IMG/VR virus record: IMGVR_UViG_3300035099_000176
Span: 1 to 44,972 of that record
Reading direction: 5' to 3' (one strand)
Length of the DNA stretch: 44,972 bases
Source of the DNA: a virus
Shown: positions 1-6,956 of the stretch, piece by piece
How positions within the stretch are numbered: the stretch's first letter is position 1
Layout of the letters: every line of letters starts with the position of its first letter
Made by a program: the position numbers and the translations under genes
Notes under the pieces: model-generated
The model's input: only the letters and a program-made list of their open reading frames with translations
Told to the model about the DNA's origin: nothing
Databases searched by the model: none

Positions 1-236
1 CGATATACCCTTAGTATATTGTCCCTGGACCACCCATAACATTCATAACTTTCCTTGTAACCCATTGATTTTAAAGGGTTTTTGGCGATTTTTGACCTCC
101 ATAATCGCTCATACTGTTATTGATAACCTTGTAACCCATTGATTTTATTGGATTTGTGACTGCTCGATTTCCGGACACTCCTGCTCGACTTTCAAGCATT
201 CCTGTCCGATTTTCAAGCACGCCTGCTCGATTTCCA
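1..236. repeat. Direct terminal repeat, left copy
   Basis: These 236 bases recur at 44737-44972. The copies differ at one base: T at 109, C at 44845. This means the contig is a circle, a concatemer or a genome with direct terminal repeats, with a unit of 44,736 bp. A pure assembler overlap is normally exact, so the mismatch suggests real variation or a read error. The repeat holds a short dyad (ATATAC at 3-8, GTATAT at 14-19) and three and a half of the 21-bp iterons. It has no credible gene. Confidence 0.95.
53..147. repeat. Pair of 21-bp direct repeats
   Basis: CCTTGTAACCCATTGATTTT followed by A occurs at 53-73 and again at 127-147, 74 bp apart. Both lie in AT-rich non-coding DNA between the origin-like tract and the iterons. 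They may be binding sites for a replication or regulatory protein. No protein can be assigned to them. Confidence 0.75.
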
Positions 237-244
237 TACACCAA
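161..244. repeat. Four iterons, exact 21-bp period
   Basis: Units begin at 161, 182, 203 and 224, exactly two helical turns apart. Consensus is TGCTCGATTTTCAAGCAC followed by NCC. Units 2 and 3 are the best copies; units 1 and 4 diverge in their right half. Each unit is a weak dyad (TGCT...AGCA). The reverse complement, TGCTTGAAAATCGG, occurs as scattered copies at 43560-43674. The array ends just upstream of the early promoter at 259, so it may be an iteron origin, an operator array or both. Confidence 0.85.
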
Positions 245-258
245 ACAAACATTTGGTA

Positions 259-287
259 TTGACACCATGATAATCATGGTATATATT
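259..287 (+). promoter_or_regulatory. Early promoter with an operator in its spacer
   Basis: TTGACA at 259-264 and TATATT at 282-287 are separated by 17 bp, a near-consensus sigma70-type promoter. Almost the whole spacer is a perfect 17-bp dyad at 264-280 (ACCATGAT, central A, ATCATGGT). A repressor bound there would block RNA polymerase. Transcription should start near 294 and enter the gene at 348. A near-identical promoter lies at 43678-43706 without this dyad. Confidence 0.85.
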
Positions 288-347
288 TCATGCTGGAAAA
301 ACATAATGGCAACAATTAGCAGTCCATTCTAGACGCGGAGGAAACCC

Positions 348-548
348 ATGCGACATATCATCAGGTTTTACGATCCGCTTGAAGCTTGGTGCGGGAAGGT
401 CGCCTGTAGGAGAGGGGAGATGCTCCCCGCCGATGAGGCACGGTGGTTGTCGGTGGAATACGAGCACAACGGTCAGGACCCCGACACTGGCCTATGCCGA
501 GCCTGCGCGGCGGCGTGCTTCGCCGAGGTAGAGGAATACGCCGAATGA
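348..548 (+). CDS. Small Cys-containing protein, first early gene
   Basis: 66 aa of unknown function. The start is fixed by a GGAGG site upstream of ATG, about 54 bases after the predicted transcription start. Six to seven of the residues in the second half are Cys, Asp or Glu, and a CRACAAAC segment (about residues 50-57) contains two closely spaced cysteines, with two more near residues 15-20, so a bound metal is possible but no classic motif is complete. Being first in the early operon, it may be a host-takeover or regulatory protein. That role is inferred from position only. Confidence 0.7.
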   Translation: MRHIIRFYDPLEAWCGKVACRRGEMLPADEARWLSVEYEHNGQDPDTGLCRACAAACFAEVEEYAE

Positions 549-628
549 TGCGGAGGGAAAGGGGACACAGACAGACGAGACCGTAACGCCTACCATCGCC
601 TAGCAAGGCGAGGCAGAAGGGAGACGCC

Positions 629-868
629 ATGAAAGCGCAACGGTCGGAAAGGCAAATTCTTGAGACTCTTAGGCGAGAATTTCAGCAGGGCAAGCACCAA
701 ACAACAACGCAAGAGCTCCCGTTTGAGATTCAATTCCGCTTGGGTTGCTCCTGGGGAGCAGCGTTGGGCCATGCCAACCGCATAAGGTGTGAGGGTGCGG
801 CGGGAAAACGGAAGCGAGAGCTCCACAAAAACACCGTATCCATTGAGCAAATGCTACATCTGTGTTGA
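629..868 (+). CDS. Hypothetical early protein
   Basis: 79 aa, basic, unknown function. ATG follows a GGGAG site at good spacing. The N-terminal half (residues 1-30) looks helical and charged. The end overlaps another small reading frame at 789-995 by 80 bases, so one of the two may be spurious, or a frameshift may lie between them. The 80 bases before the gene contain a small hairpin (CGCCT, AGCA loop, AGGCG). Confidence 0.5.
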   Translation: MKAQRSERQILETLRREFQQGKHQTTTQELPFEIQFRLGCSWGAALGHANRIRCEGAAGKRKRELHKNTVSIEQMLHLC

Positions 869-995
869 AGCCGAGTGCCCATTTGAAAGAGAGATTCACG
901 ATGGGTACGCTTTGCTGATGCACGGAGATCACAGAAAAGCTCTGCTTATCCGTACAAGCGCAGGGAGAAACGCTAATGAAGATTATCGAAGCTAA
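789..995 (+). CDS. Possible small Cys-containing protein
   Basis: 68 aa if started at GTG 789. Its middle contains CYICVEAECPF, three close cysteines that look like part of a small zinc site. There is no clear ribosome-binding site, and it overlaps the 629-868 frame by 80 bases and the next gene by 20. It could be the continuation of the 629 gene after a frameshift. Weakly supported. Confidence 0.3.
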   Translation: MRVRRENGSESSTKTPYPLSKCYICVEAECPFEREIHDGYALLMHGDHRKALLIRTSAGRNANEDYRS

Positions 996-1143
996 GAGGA
1001 AAGAGACAGCACAAGCCATCACGTTTCTTGTTACCATTGAGTTCACTCACCGGGACCTCCAAGCAGATAGCTCGAATCCCAACCTCTTTAGGCAAGACAT
1101 GACGGCAAAGATTATGAGTGCACTTAGCGTAGTAGCATCATAG
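976..1143 (+). CDS. Hypothetical 55-aa early protein
   Basis: ATG 976 follows AGGGAG at about 7 bases. The 55-aa product starts MKIIEAKRKETAQAI, is predicted mixed alpha/beta, and ends SALSVVAS. It matches no family I recognise. The next 126 bases (1144-1269) hold no gene, only a GCCC/GGGC hairpin near 1243 just ahead of the next ribosome-binding site. Confidence 0.55.
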   Translation: MKIIEAKRKETAQAITFLVTIEFTHRDLQADSSNPNLFRQDMTAKIMSALSVVAS

Positions 1144-1269
1144 GTCTGCTCGCCGAAAAAGAGAGACAATAAAAAAGACAAAGCGCCAAGAATAATGAAA
1201 GAATAAGAAGCTGACACCAGCATTCAGCAACTACTTAAAAGCCCGCGAAGGGCGCAAGGAGAACCGCTA

Positions 1270-1614
1270 ATGGAGATAAGATCTGAAGAAAACCGGCTCG
1301 TCATAAGCGATGACTTCGGAGTTCTTGACGCATCTCAGGCGGTTGCTTTTCTCTCCGATCTCGCTTCAAAGTGCAACAATGCGATTCCTCTCTTTCTCGC
1401 AGCTATAGGCGAGTCAATAAAGCTAGACCCGAACAAAGGTATAATGATTATGTACGTCGAGAACCGCCACGGCACTGGCCTGCTTGTCGGCAGCAGAGCG
1501 GACATGGCCTACGGGTTGCTTGGGCTCTGCGACAGAGACCCGATGTTCAGGGCAGAGCTTGCGAAAATCGTGTTTGCAAAGGCGATGGAGCGAACGATTC
1601 CATCTGATAACTAG
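1270..1614 (+). CDS. Hypothetical early protein
   Basis: 114 aa, no recognised family. It begins after AAGGAG. The N-terminal half is acidic, then comes a hydrophobic helix-like stretch (about residues 30-48, FLSDLASKCNNAIPLFLAAI), not long enough for a convincing membrane span. It is followed 8 bases later by the 207-aa gene and is probably co-transcribed with it. Confidence 0.75.
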   Translation: MEIRSEENRLVISDDFGVLDASQAVAFLSDLASKCNNAIPLFLAAIGESIKLDPNKGIMIMYVENRHGTGLLVGSRADMAYGLLGLCDRDPMFRAELAKIVFAKAMERTIPSDN

Positions 1615-1622
1615 GAGATAAG

Positions 1623-2246
1623 ATGGTCCGTTCAAATCCCGAACAGAATCCGTTTGGACACATCGTCAAGCACCTTGACTTCTCGCCGCGGGAAGCAGTG
1701 CTTGAAGAGATTGTGAAGACATGGGCCGCGAATCAAGAACTCAGGCGATTCGAGAGCTTCTACAATCGTCTGAGATGGATTATAAGAAGCCGGACTAATA
1801 CGCAATTCAGAACGCGCGTCGCAAATCTTGTGCTCTGGTTCGAAGGCGATGGTCTAAGAGAGCCCTGCGAAATCAGCGAGGGTCTCGTCAAGGGTCATAC
1901 GCTGATCAGAGACCCTGCCAACTTAATCTACTACATCGCCCTTCCAGAATGGCGCATAACGCCGTCTCCAGCGACTGGCTGGGTAAACTTCAGCGACCCC
2001 AAACTACAATGGAAAGGTCCAGTAGTTCCCTGGACCAGAGCACGCGAAGTCGCAGAGGCGATTCGTGGAAAGGCGAAGATGGCGGTCTATGTCCATCGCC
2101 AGGGCGAACCTTATCGAGTGCAGTGGGTGAATCTAGACACCGAAGAGCTTAGCGCGGAGTCAATCCGAGGATCGTATGTTGTACTCGCAAAGGATGAGTG
2201 GACAAATGAGAACGGAGAATCAAGTAGCGGCAACGATGCTTCTTAG
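1623..2246 (+). CDS. Hypothetical early protein
   Basis: 207 aa, soluble, rich in Trp and Arg (about 8 Trp), no family recognised. ATG follows AGGAG at a close 5 bases. Basic N-terminal part (residues 30-75) with repeated Arg-Phe and Arg-Trp pairs, then a beta-rich part. Its end overlaps the next gene by 41 bases, suggesting translational coupling. Confidence 0.75.
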   Translation: MVRSNPEQNPFGHIVKHLDFSPREAVLEEIVKTWAANQELRRFESFYNRLRWIIRSRTNTQFRTRVANLVLWFEGDGLREPCEISEGLVKGHTLIRDPANLIYYIALPEWRITPSPATGWVNFSDPKLQWKGPVVPWTRAREVAEAIRGKAKMAVYVHRQGEPYRVQWVNLDTEELSAESIRGSYVVLAKDEWTNENGESSSGNDAS

Positions 2247-2439
2247 AACAATTGAGAATCTTGAGGCTGCGGAGAACAATCTGTCCATATGGTGCGCATA
2301 CAAGCAGCCCTGTCGCGCTTCCTCATGTCCGATGGACTACATAGAGAAAGCACGAGAGATACTATCAGCGCTAATAGAGGAGTGTGGTTTCAATGGACGT
2401 CAAAAGGAAGAATATTCAGGTAAGGCAGATGCCAATTGA
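2206..2439 (+). CDS. Hypothetical helical early protein
   Basis: 77 aa from ATG 2206, chosen because AAGGATG lies upstream; a longer frame opens at 2176. The product is predicted mostly helical with three cysteines in the middle (WCAYKQPCRASSC), possibly a small metal or disulfide site. It overlaps the previous gene by 41 bases and the next by 47. Function unknown. Confidence 0.65.
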   Translation: MRTENQVAATMLLRTIENLEAAENNLSIWCAYKQPCRASSCPMDYIEKAREILSALIEECGFNGRQKEEYSGKADAN

Positions 2440-2578
2440 TCTGTGGAGGCTCTTCAAGTCGCGCGTTGACTTGGAGGGCCTAACTGTGGAAGATTCAGTC
2501 ATCGAAGCCATCGAAGATTGGATCAAGAAGCACATGAGAAGGGAGGTGAATCCTAGTGGAGTTGCCGAAGCTAATTAG
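2393..2578 (+). CDS. Probable ribbon-helix-helix DNA-binding protein
   Basis: 61 aa from ATG 2393, with GAGGAG upstream. A short strand (NIQVRQMP, residues 7-14) is followed by two helices (LWRLFKSRVDLEG and VEDSVIEAIEDWIKKHM), the layout of Arc/CopG-type regulators, which bind operators as dimers through the strand. It may be an early transcription regulator. It is a second member of this fold besides the gene at 44156. Assignment rests on pattern, not alignment. Confidence 0.6.
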   Translation: MDVKRKNIQVRQMPIDLWRLFKSRVDLEGLTVEDSVIEAIEDWIKKHMRREVNPSGVAEAN

Positions 2579-2771
2579 TCAGATGAGCGATTCTGAGCTT
2601 TTCGCCTGGCTTCAAAGCTTACGCGAGAAGCGAGAGAAAGCAGTAGTAGGAGTGCCCGCAAAGAATCGCTCAGCAAAAATGAGTCCTGAGGAGCGCTTGA
2701 TCCAGAAGCTCAGAGGCATGACGCCTGAGCAGATCGCTGCACTCAGAGCTCGGCTTGGAGGCGAGAAGTGA
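2556..2771 (+). CDS. Hypothetical small charged protein
   Basis: 71 aa starting at GTG 2556 after GGGAGGTG. Two helical segments flank a basic linker; the second half (MSPEERLIQKLRGM, then TPEQIAALRARLGG) looks like a short amphipathic pair. It overlaps the previous gene by 23 bases and shares a GTGA junction with the next, so the three genes appear coupled. Function unknown. Confidence 0.65.
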   Translation: MELPKLISQMSDSELFAWLQSLREKREKAVVGVPAKNRSAKMSPEERLIQKLRGMTPEQIAALRARLGGEK

Positions 2772-3619
2772 TTGTGCAATGGAACGACCCGGATAATCTA
2801 ATAATAGATTACTCCGGATCAACATTGTTTCAAAGCTGTCACAAGAAGGCGTACTGGCGGCACGTGCGAAATCTTGTGCCTCTGGAGGAAGCCCTAAGTT
2901 TGAGATGCGGCCAAGCGATTCACACTTGCCTCTTCACCTGGTATCAGGGCGGAGGGCAAATGGTATCGCTACGACGGTTAATAGAGGTCGCGAAAGAACT
3001 GAACATTCCCGACGAGAGCGAAGATGCGCGAAATATCAAGAACTTAGTTCTCGTAATGAATGACTACTTCGAGAAGTGGGATAGCACAAGGGCCGAGGAG
3101 AAAGTTCTGGAGTCGGAGATTTCCTTCTCGCTGCCGCTTCCAACCGAGAAGGGAGTCACGGTCTGCGGGAGAATTGATCTTGTTGTGTCTCGCGGAAAGC
3201 TTGTCAAGATTCGAGATTTCAAGCACTCAACCTCGATGGGCGATTCATTTCCGAAGCGAGCAAGGCCAAATAATCAGTTTCCGCTGTATATGTGGGCGTA
3301 TGAGACGACCAGCGCTGGAAAGAGGGTGGATGTCGCGGAGCTTGATGGGATTCTGCTAGCGAAAAGCAAGCGAGATTTCCAGCGAGTCCCGATCATGCAC
3401 TCGCAGTACGACGCCGAGAGGTGCTTATCAGATCTCGGCGCTGTTGCGAGGGATATAAAGAGAAAGATTGAGACCCAAGAGTGGGACCATAACACGAGTC
3501 AATGCACAAGTTACGGCGTATGTGCGTACCGCGATTTGTGCAACGACTCCGATCCAGAGCCGATGATTGAACTTGGCTTTCGGATTGAGCCGTGGGAGCC
3601 AGGGGCGTATGATAGATAA
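2768..3619 (+). CDS. PD-(D/E)XK nuclease, RecB/Cas4-like
   Basis: 283 aa, GTG start after GGAGG. RecB-family features occur in order: an N-terminal Cys (SCHKKAYW, about residue 23), GQAIH (about 48-52), GRIDLVV (catalytic Asp, about 138), IRDFKHS (Asp-x-Lys, about 150-155), QFPLYMWAY (motif IV Gln-x3-Tyr) and a C-terminal Cys cluster (C-x5-C-x5-C near 255-266). With the N-terminal Cys this would bind a 4Fe-4S cluster, as in Cas4 and AddB. Phage relatives act as recombination exonucleases or cleave host DNA. The gene lies upstream of a Sak4-like recombinase, so a recombination or replication role is likely. Confidence 0.85.
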   Translation: MIVQWNDPDNLIIDYSGSTLFQSCHKKAYWRHVRNLVPLEEALSLRCGQAIHTCLFTWYQGGGQMVSLRRLIEVAKELNIPDESEDARNIKNLVLVMNDYFEKWDSTRAEEKVLESEISFSLPLPTEKGVTVCGRIDLVVSRGKLVKIRDFKHSTSMGDSFPKRARPNNQFPLYMWAYETTSAGKRVDVAELDGILLAKSKRDFQRVPIMHSQYDAERCLSDLGAVARDIKRKIETQEWDHNTSQCTSYGVCAYRDLCNDSDPEPMIELGFRIEPWEPGAYDR

Positions 3620-3734
3620 ACTGCAAGAGCTTGTGTTCAGCTACGGTTGGAGAGAGCTTGCACTTGATATTGTTCTGCTAGCTGTCATCTCGGCTTTAAT
3701 CACGCTTATGGGTTCGGATAGGAGACCGTGGTGA
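3609..3734 (+). CDS. Small single-span membrane protein
   Basis: 41 aa, too short for most gene callers. ATG 3609 overlaps the nuclease stop by 11 bases. One clear membrane helix (LALDIVLLAVISALITLM, about residues 17-34) is followed by a short basic tail. Small phage membrane proteins in this position include exclusion and host-inhibitor proteins, but no specific role is supported. Confidence 0.55.
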   Translation: MIDKLQELVFSYGWRELALDIVLLAVISALITLMGSDRRPW

Positions 3735-4348
3735 GAAGATCGGTTGTAAGAAGGGAGTTGGAGCGGCTTCTCCAAACTTCACTAACAGAGGGTTTCAACT
3801 CCGAAAAAACCATTCGCATCTTTGATAGGGATAAGGTCTTTTACGTAACACTCAGCAATGAGGTCCTGAAAGTCATTAGCCAGAGGGCGTTAGCCTTCGA
3901 GATCTCAAGGGGGTGGTTAGAGGTGAAGTCAGAAATCTGGTACGACCAGGCGACGAATAGAATTGGAGTTAGGACACCCTACAACACGAAGTTGATTGAG
4001 GAGTTCAAGAGCTTCGCGCCGAGAGGCACCTATGCCTGGGACCCTGCCGCGAAAGCCTGGTTCTTCAATCCCACTGTGCTAGAAATTATCGAACCGATTG
4101 TCAAGCGCTACTATCCCGACGTCGAGAACACGACGATCGGAGCAATCGCAGCGGCCGAGGAGTCAGTATACGACAGACTTCTTGGACCGCTGCCATTCTA
4201 CGTGGTGAAGGTCGCGTATCGCGCTATCCTGGGAGCACTTCATCCGGATCGCGCGACCCAGAACGGATTGACAGAGCGAGAAGCTCACGAGCACTTCGTA
4301 AGGGTGCAGGCGCTTTGGAGTGAATTGGAGAAGGAGGCGAAGAAATGA
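3731..4348 (+). CDS. J-domain-like protein with N-terminal HARP-like module
   Basis: 205 aa from GTG 3731 (a GTG at 3728 is also possible; AGGAG fits 3731 better). The C-terminal part (about 160-204) resembles a J domain: helix, then LHPD at 171-174, then a helix with FVRVQALWSELEKE. J domains recruit DnaK/Hsp70 and stimulate its ATPase. The middle (about 85-130) has the WDPAAKAWFF pattern seen in HARP-like nucleic-acid-binding modules. It directly precedes the VWA gene with a 4-base overlap. A role recruiting the host chaperone to remodel replication or recombination complexes is inference. Confidence 0.65.
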   Translation: MRRSVVRRELERLLQTSLTEGFNSEKTIRIFDRDKVFYVTLSNEVLKVISQRALAFEISRGWLEVKSEIWYDQATNRIGVRTPYNTKLIEEFKSFAPRGTYAWDPAAKAWFFNPTVLEIIEPIVKRYYPDVENTTIGAIAAAEESVYDRLLGPLPFYVVKVAYRAILGALHPDRATQNGLTEREAHEHFVRVQALWSELEKEAKK

Positions 4349-4971
4349 GCATTGTGAAGGTCAACGGCAACGGAGTGAAGAAAGACCCATTCGAGTTGCT
4401 AAAGAATCAAGCGAGGAAAGGTGCAGTAAAGGGCAATCGCGTGATCAATCTCATCAGCGATTGCTCAGGTTCGATGGCCGAGAGTGTAAAAGATACGGGA
4501 GAGAGAAAGATTGACGCAGTAAGAAGGATACTCAGCGATATAAAGCAGAGGTACGAGAGCAAAGTCAACTTTCAAATGATCGGCTTCGAGACCAAGGCGT
4601 ATCTGCTTTCTGATGTAAGTCACTTGGCTGCTGGCGGAATGACGAATATTCAGGATGGCCTCAGGCTAGCCATCAGCCCCAATTCTCACGCCGTGCTTCT
4701 CAGTGACGGAGATGAGACAAACGGAAGAGCGTTGAATGAGATTCCAAGGTTAATCAGCGATAAGATTGTGGTTCATTGCATCGCCGTCGAGGCGGGGGAG
4801 CGTGGAGAGAGGCTGCTGCAAGAAATCGCGGCGGCGACAGGCGGGGGCTTCTACAAGATTCAAAGCCGGTTCGATGAGATCTTTGAAGCACTGAACAAGC
4901 TGACGTCGAGGGCAGTCGCTGCGCTGACCGCTGGAGCGAGGGGCGCAATTGAGATGGGAGGTGCTGAATGA
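4345..4971 (+). CDS. von Willebrand factor A domain protein
   Basis: 208 aa. A complete MIDAS metal site is visible: D39-x-S41-x-S43 (SDCSGSM), T100 (GGMTN) and D121 (LLSDGDE). VWA domains bind partners through a divalent metal; in bacteria they often work with AAA ATPases. The protein has no signal peptide or membrane span, so it is cytosolic. ATGA overlaps join it to the J-domain gene before and the lipoprotein gene after, and a P-loop ATPase lies one gene further on. A VWA protein in a phage replication operon is unusual. Confidence 0.85.
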   Translation: MSIVKVNGNGVKKDPFELLKNQARKGAVKGNRVINLISDCSGSMAESVKDTGERKIDAVRRILSDIKQRYESKVNFQMIGFETKAYLLSDVSHLAAGGMTNIQDGLRLAISPNSHAVLLSDGDETNGRALNEIPRLISDKIVVHCIAVEAGERGERLLQEIAAATGGGFYKIQSRFDEIFEALNKLTSRAVAALTAGARGAIEMGGAE

Positions 4972-5111
4972 GGAAGATTGCAATTGCAATTCTCATGATG
5001 TTGAGCGCTGGCTGCGCGATTCTCGAACGTATTGACTGGGACAAAGCGTGGAGAATGAACATGGAGTACAGGGCGACTCAGCCAAGAATCATTGTAATCG
5101 AAAGGAGGTAA
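4968..5111 (+). CDS. Small lipoprotein
   Basis: 47 aa. The start MRKIAIAILMMLSAGC is a textbook lipoprotein signal: basic N-terminus, hydrophobic core, lipobox LSAGC with Cys 16. The mature part is only about 32 residues. ATG overlaps the VWA stop (ATGA), and its own last codons contain the AGGAGG site of the next gene. Early-expressed phage lipoproteins of this size include superinfection-exclusion proteins. An outer-spanin role is less likely away from the lysis genes. Confidence 0.75.
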   Translation: MRKIAIAILMMLSAGCAILERIDWDKAWRMNMEYRATQPRIIVIERR

Positions 5112-5112
5112 C

Positions 5113-5325
5113 ATGAGCGTTCAAATTTTCTCCGGAGCAGTAGCAGATAAGTGTGATCCACTTTTCTACACATTTGAGTGTTCGGGAAAGGAGTTCGTAT
5201 CCATCAGATTCAACTCGACGTGCGGCTTCTTCATGCCAGTCGAGGAGATGAAGAAGTTTTCAGATGCGCTCTCAGATTTCTTGAGAAAGGAGACCGAAGA
5301 TGTCCGAGTCGGAGGTACAATCTGA
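5113..5325 (+). CDS. Hypothetical 70-aa protein
   Basis: Starts after AGGAGG embedded in the lipoprotein gene and overlaps the following ATPase gene by 26 bases. It has three Cys (DKC, FEC, STC) and is predicted beta-rich with a C-terminal helix. The tight coupling to the ATPase suggests a partner protein. No family recognised. Confidence 0.7.
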   Translation: MSVQIFSGAVADKCDPLFYTFECSGKEFVSIRFNSTCGFFMPVEEMKKFSDALSDFLRKETEDVRVGGTI

Positions 5326-6154
5326 AGTCCCTCAGAAGAGGGCGAAGAGCATTTTCTTGTACGGACGGCCGGGAGATGGCAAGACCAGCATGATTCGCAC
5401 CATCACTGGTCTTCAAGATGGTTCTCCATGCTGGATTCTAGACCTCGACTGCAAGGTGCTGGAGATGGAGAATCTCCGGCCTTATATCGAGGATGAGAGG
5501 TTAATTGTAACTGAAATCCCATCTGAGCTAGTAGAAGATAGCCTCGCCGCGCGGGCTGCTGGCTCGGACTCGTACAAGTCAAAGCGTGGAGGCGAGTTCT
5601 TCACGATGAGCTCGCCAAAGGTGCAGCCGAGAGGCTACGTGAAGCTGTGTGAGCTGATTGACAGCGCGGATAGCTTTATCAAGGAGCATGGTGTAAAGAG
5701 CATCGCTGTTGACTGCTTCACGACTGCGGTGGAGCATCTATACAGGCTAGTGAGTTTCATCACGAAAAAAGGGACCATTGAGGAGAGCGCCTGGAACATG
5801 GTGCTTATGAACGAGGAGGAGTTGCTGACAGCGATAAAGTTACTGCCGGTCAACTACGTAATTGTGACAGCTCACAGTAAGCTCGTGTTCAATGAGGAGT
5901 CGGGTATGCTAAGTCAGATTGTCCCTGCAGTTCAAGGGGACATGAAGAACAAGATCATCAAGTTCTTCACTGAGGCATATCTTTTCGACAACATCGTAGG
6001 AGCAAGAGGAATCGAGTATCGCGTTCGGACTCGGTCCTCAGTGCTAGCTCAGGCTCGCACTTCGCGCTTCTTGAACGAGTTCGAGCCTGCTGATTTCAGG
6101 GTGATCTTCGACAAGGACTACAGAATGGAGTACTACGCCAAAACCTCAAAATGA
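5300..6154 (+). CDS. Sak4-like RecA-fold recombinase ATPase
   Basis: 284 aa, AGGAG upstream. Walker A is GRPGDGKTS (22-30); a Walker B-like strand KSIAVDCF lies near 132-139, and YVIVTAHS near 185-192 resembles the sensor region. Size, P-loop and neighbourhood fit phage Sak4-type single-strand annealing proteins, which work with an SSB to pair DNA ends. The SSB-like gene and a zinc-ribbon gene follow directly, the usual Sak4-SSB order. It could alternatively be the AAA partner of the VWA protein three genes upstream. Confidence 0.8.
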   Translation: MSESEVQSEVPQKRAKSIFLYGRPGDGKTSMIRTITGLQDGSPCWILDLDCKVLEMENLRPYIEDERLIVTEIPSELVEDSLAARAAGSDSYKSKRGGEFFTMSSPKVQPRGYVKLCELIDSADSFIKEHGVKSIAVDCFTTAVEHLYRLVSFITKKGTIEESAWNMVLMNEEELLTAIKLLPVNYVIVTAHSKLVFNEESGMLSQIVPAVQGDMKNKIIKFFTEAYLFDNIVGARGIEYRVRTRSSVLAQARTSRFLNEFEPADFRVIFDKDYRMEYYAKTSK

Positions 6155-6169
6155 GAGGAGGTGATTAAG

Positions 6170-6301
6170 ATGACTGCGATGGCTGAGGAAGAGGATAAAG
6201 AGGAGGAAGGGCTCTACTGCGAAGGCTGCGGAAGGCTATTCAAGTACGAGGAACTGAACGAAGAGATGCTCTGCGATGAGTGCAGGCAGAAAGGGGAGTA
6301 A
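6170..6301 (+). CDS. Small zinc-ribbon protein
   Basis: 43 aa, starting after GAGGAGGTG. Highly acidic N-terminus, then CEGC (about 18-21) and CDEC (about 36-39), a complete two-knuckle zinc site. It sits between the Sak4-like ATPase and the SSB-like gene. It may be an adaptor in recombination; the function is unknown. Confidence 0.7.
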   Translation: MTAMAEEEDKEEEGLYCEGCGRLFKYEELNEEMLCDECRQKGE

Positions 6302-6303
6302 AG

Positions 6304-6825
6304 ATGGGAAGAGTTCGTATCATCATGGACGACATTCCGGAAGGAAGGGAGCCCCTTCCAGAAGATCAAGTTTACACCGTCGAGTTCGCCTCAGTTGAGG
6401 AGAGAGTCGGAGTGAAGGGACCATATCTCAATTGCCAGTTGAAGGTGGTGGACGATCCTCTGCACGAAGGGTACACCCTGTTTGAGATTCTTCCGCTTCC
6501 CGATCCGAAGGTGATCGATGCTGCTTTGGCTCTTCCAGCTTCGATGGAACAGAAGCGGAAGGAGATGCTCGCCCAGGAGCACAAGAAGTGCTGGAGAACG
6601 AAATCTGCGTTTCTAGCAACTGGAGCGCAGTATGACAGCGATGGATTCGACACTAACGATCTCCTCGGAGCGAGAGCTCCCGTCCGTGTGAAAACCGAGG
6701 AGAGATTGGCGAAGGGTCCTGACGGAAGCTACTCAATTCCTACGGGAGTGTATCAGTCTCGAGTGGCTCGGTATCTTCCGAAAGGGGCAGTTCCGCCGAC
6801 AAGAAGCGATGACATCACATTCTAA
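6304..6825 (+). CDS. Probable phage single-stranded DNA-binding protein
   Basis: 173 aa from ATG 6304, with AGGGGAG upstream. The N-terminal two-thirds is predicted beta-rich (VYTVEFASVEE, GPYLNCQLKVVDDP) like the OB-fold or DUF669-type SSB proteins that pair with Sak4 recombinases, and the C-terminus ends in DDITF, the acidic-aromatic tip common in SSBs. Assignment rests on layout and context; sequence motifs alone are weak. A structured RNA leader follows. Confidence 0.6.
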   Translation: MGRVRIIMDDIPEGREPLPEDQVYTVEFASVEERVGVKGPYLNCQLKVVDDPLHEGYTLFEILPLPDPKVIDAALALPASMEQKRKEMLAQEHKKCWRTKSAFLATGAQYDSDGFDTNDLLGARAPVRVKTEERLAKGPDGSYSIPTGVYQSRVARYLPKGAVPPTRSDDITF

Positions 6826-6832
6826 CTAGATC

Positions 6833-6954
6833 GCCCGCCCTGGGGGACGATGCTAGCTCGGCCCTCGCCTTGGTCGAGGCGCAGTAATTAGCGACCATCC
6901 CTGGGGAAATTCCGGCGAGAATCCGGCAGGGCGGGCAATACATTTGGAGAGCTA
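6833..6954 (+). ncRNA. Candidate structured leader RNA 1
   Basis: A perfect 10-bp stem (GCCCGCCCTG at 6833-6842 with CAGGGCGGGC at 6927-6936) closes a region of about 84 bases. Inside are CCTCG/CGAGG and CCGG/CCGG hairpins and a possible GGGA...TCCC helix. TAGCTC at 6854-6859 is complementary to GAGCTA at 6949-6954, which overlaps the ribosome-binding site of the next gene. This is the pattern of a cis-regulatory RNA. It matches no riboswitch class I can name with confidence. Confidence 0.5.
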
Positions 6955-6956
6955 AC

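Noticed and set aside
53-244. CRISPR-like array in the left end
   Set aside because: The repeats are contiguous 21-bp iterons without spacers of constant length, and no cas genes are present; the Cas4-like protein is a phage RecB-type nuclease.
306-332. Eight-codon leader peptide frame before the first early gene
   Set aside because: No ribosome-binding site and no attenuator-like hairpin linked to it.
6900-6942. Resemblance to a cobalamin riboswitch core
   Set aside because: Only scattered short matches; the upstream core segments and the full B12-box order are not present.
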